A stretch of DNA of 23,578 nucleotides from a virus: IMG/VR virus record IMGVR_UViG_3300030328_000536, positions 1-23,578 of that record; one strand, 5' to 3'. Below the pieces are notes generated by a model, which saw only the letters and a program-made list of their open reading frames with translations, did no database searches and was not told the origin of the DNA. This document shows positions 22,767 through 23,578 of this stretch, in pieces (positions within the stretch are counted from its first letter, which is position 1; the number at the start of each line of letters is the position of its first letter). Position numbers and translations under genes: made by a program.

Positions 22767-23398
22767 TATCGTCTAAGTGCTGTATAAGGTTTATAAGATT
22801 GATAAGCTGATTCATCAGGCCAACCCATATAGTTATGGTCACCTTGATTGCATTCGTATTCCATAGCTGCTGCTCTGGATTGTATCTCAAACTGTGCGAT
22901 CATCTTCTGTAACTGTCCATTAGATACTAACTGTACAGCTGCTCTACCTGATGCTTTATATATTATATACCTTTGGAATGGTGCTGGTATATCTTCAAAT
23001 GGTAATAGTCTTACTTTGTTTACATAGAAGTAATCATCATCTGGAAATTCAAATGTATGGTTTACTCTGTCGTATATCTTCCAAAGACCATCACTGTCTT
23101 TTCTTCTTACAAAGTCACGGGTCTTATCCCATGCATCTGTATTATCTATACGGATAACATCAGATGCTATAATGATTTTATTATCACTAGAATTAACATT
23201 CTCTTTTATATGGTATTCTATATTAAATTGCCAGCCTTCATTCTGTACATCTTGATTTGATTCTTTGAGTAGATTATATATGAATGATATCTCAGGGTTC
23301 GCAAAGTCTAAGCCTGATATAGGGGACTGACCAATGCTACCAAGAATCGCATTGACTGCGGATAGTTCGGTATCGATATCAACGGTTGTGGTAGTCAT
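22766..23398 (-). CDS. Tail tubular protein A (T7 gp11-like gatekeeper)
   Basis: A 210-aa protein (T7 gp11 is 196) that forms the dodecameric adaptor joining portal and nozzle and anchors the fibres. The N-terminal signature LSAVNAILGSIGQSPISGLD, then EISFIYNLLKESNQDVQNEG and WQFN, is that of the T7-like tail tubular protein A family. So is the later segment FQRYIIYKASGRAAVQLVSN with an ARAA-type helix. It is the first gene after the terminator; its upstream region is short (54 bases to the previous stop) and lacks a convincing Shine-Dalgarno or sigma-70 promoter, so expression probably comes from terminator read-through or a phage promoter upstream. Confidence 0.95.
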   Translation of the reverse strand: MTTTTVDIDTELSAVNAILGSIGQSPISGLDFANPEISFIYNLLKESNQDVQNEGWQFNIEYHIKENVNSSDNKIIIASDVIRIDNTDAWDKTRDFVRRKDSDGLWKIYDRVNHTFEFPDDDYFYVNKVRLLPFEDIPAPFQRYIIYKASGRAAVQLVSNGQLQKMIAQFEIQSRAAAMEYECNQGDHNYMGWPDESAYQSYKPYTALRR

Positions 23399-23414
23399 AG
23401 TTAAGAATTATAAA

Positions 23415-23446
23415 TAAAAAAAAGGGAGGTAGTGATACCCCCCTTT
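23415..23446 (-). terminator. Intrinsic terminator between the capsid-region gene and tail tube A
   Basis: On the minus strand an 11-base-pair stem (arms 23436-23446 and 23421-23431, with one G-U pair) closes on a four-base loop (23432-23435) and is followed by a run of T's. The stem has six consecutive G's paired with a C/T run. It is a strong Rho-independent terminator placed exactly where T7 has its T-phi terminator, downstream of the capsid gene 10. Confidence 0.88.
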
Positions 23447-23452
23447 ATTGTG

Positions 23453-23578
23453 TTAGTTATACTGTGCTGTTACGACAGCGCAAGTGTCTAGGACACCTGA
23501 TCCGCCTACAGTATTGTATGCTAAACGTAAGTTTTTAGTTGTGGAGGCAACCGCTGAAGGGGTGCCTGATCCACTTGT
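23453..23578 (-). CDS. 3' end of the gene upstream of tail tube A, probably capsid-related
   Basis: Only 41 C-terminal codons plus TAA are present; they read TSGSGTPSAVASTTKNLRLA followed by YNTVGGSGVLDTCAVVTAQYN. The frame continues off the right edge. By gene order (immediately before the terminator and tail tubular protein A) it should be the major capsid protein or a small capsid-decoration protein inserted after it. The Gly/Ser/Thr-rich beta character fits either. Sequence alone does not identify it. Confidence 0.6.
   Translation of the reverse strand, partial: TSGSGTPSAVASTTKNLRLAYNTVGGSGVLDTCAVVTAQYN

Noticed and set aside
23407-23412. TATAAT on the minus strand just before the tail tube A start
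   Set aside because: It lies in the AT-rich tail of the terminator, only about 8 bases before the ATG, and has no -35 element at the right distance. It is most likely a chance match.
1-23578. tRNA genes, integrase or attachment site
   Set aside because: No cloverleaf-like segment or recombinase-type protein was found. The window is filled by tightly packed late genes with almost no non-coding space.

Overview
The window is a stretch of the late (virion assembly, lysis and packaging) region of a T7-like podovirus. All recognisable genes lie on the minus strand, so the biological order runs from high to low coordinates. The order matches the T7 late block: end of a capsid-region gene, terminator, tail tubular protein A (gp11-like), tail tubular protein B (gp12-like), internal virion proteins gp13-, gp14-, gp15- and gp16-like, tail fibre gp17-like, lysis-type membrane proteins, small terminase (gp18-like), and the start of the large terminase (gp19-like). 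The sequence is clearly AT-rich. The accessory proteins (C1q-like small fibre proteins, a carbohydrate-binding-like fibre, a cupin, Thr-rich secreted proteins beside a holin-like protein) are of a kind I associate with marine phages, especially cyanopodoviruses of Prochlorococcus or Synechococcus. A SAR11 phage is the main alternative. The host is an inference, because no host-derived gene (psbA, talC, integrase) is visible here.

Region by region. 23578-23399 holds the 3' end of the capsid-region gene and a strong intrinsic terminator. 23398-11550 holds tail tube A and B and the four internal (ejection) proteins. 11549-9015 is the main tail fibre, with 60-bp tandem repeats. 9011-5826 is a cassette of four extra fibre-type proteins, where the last codons of one gene often carry the ribosome binding site of the next. 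5825-3929 holds small genes: a 56-aa fibre-associated protein, a proline-rich membrane protein, a two-segment holin-like protein, two secreted proteins whose reading frames overlap over a long stretch, and a 51-aa protein. 3932-3167 encodes a cupin-like protein and the small terminase. 3183-277 encodes three very basic proteins and a 476-aa protein with an HNH-like motif, all inserted between the terminase subunits. 280-1 is the N-terminus of the large terminase with its Walker A motif.

Neighbouring genes overlap by a few bases or abut (ATGA, TAATG and TAAATG junctions), consistent with one translationally coupled transcript. There is no gene-free stretch above 300 bases. I see no tRNA, CRISPR, insertion sequence or integrase.

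The least ordinary features are the long two-frame overlap at 4641-5004, the HNH-like/basic gene block splitting the terminase subunits, the fibre cassette, the domain inserted in tail tube B, and the EF-hand-like loop in a gp16 homologue that lacks a visible transglycosylase domain.
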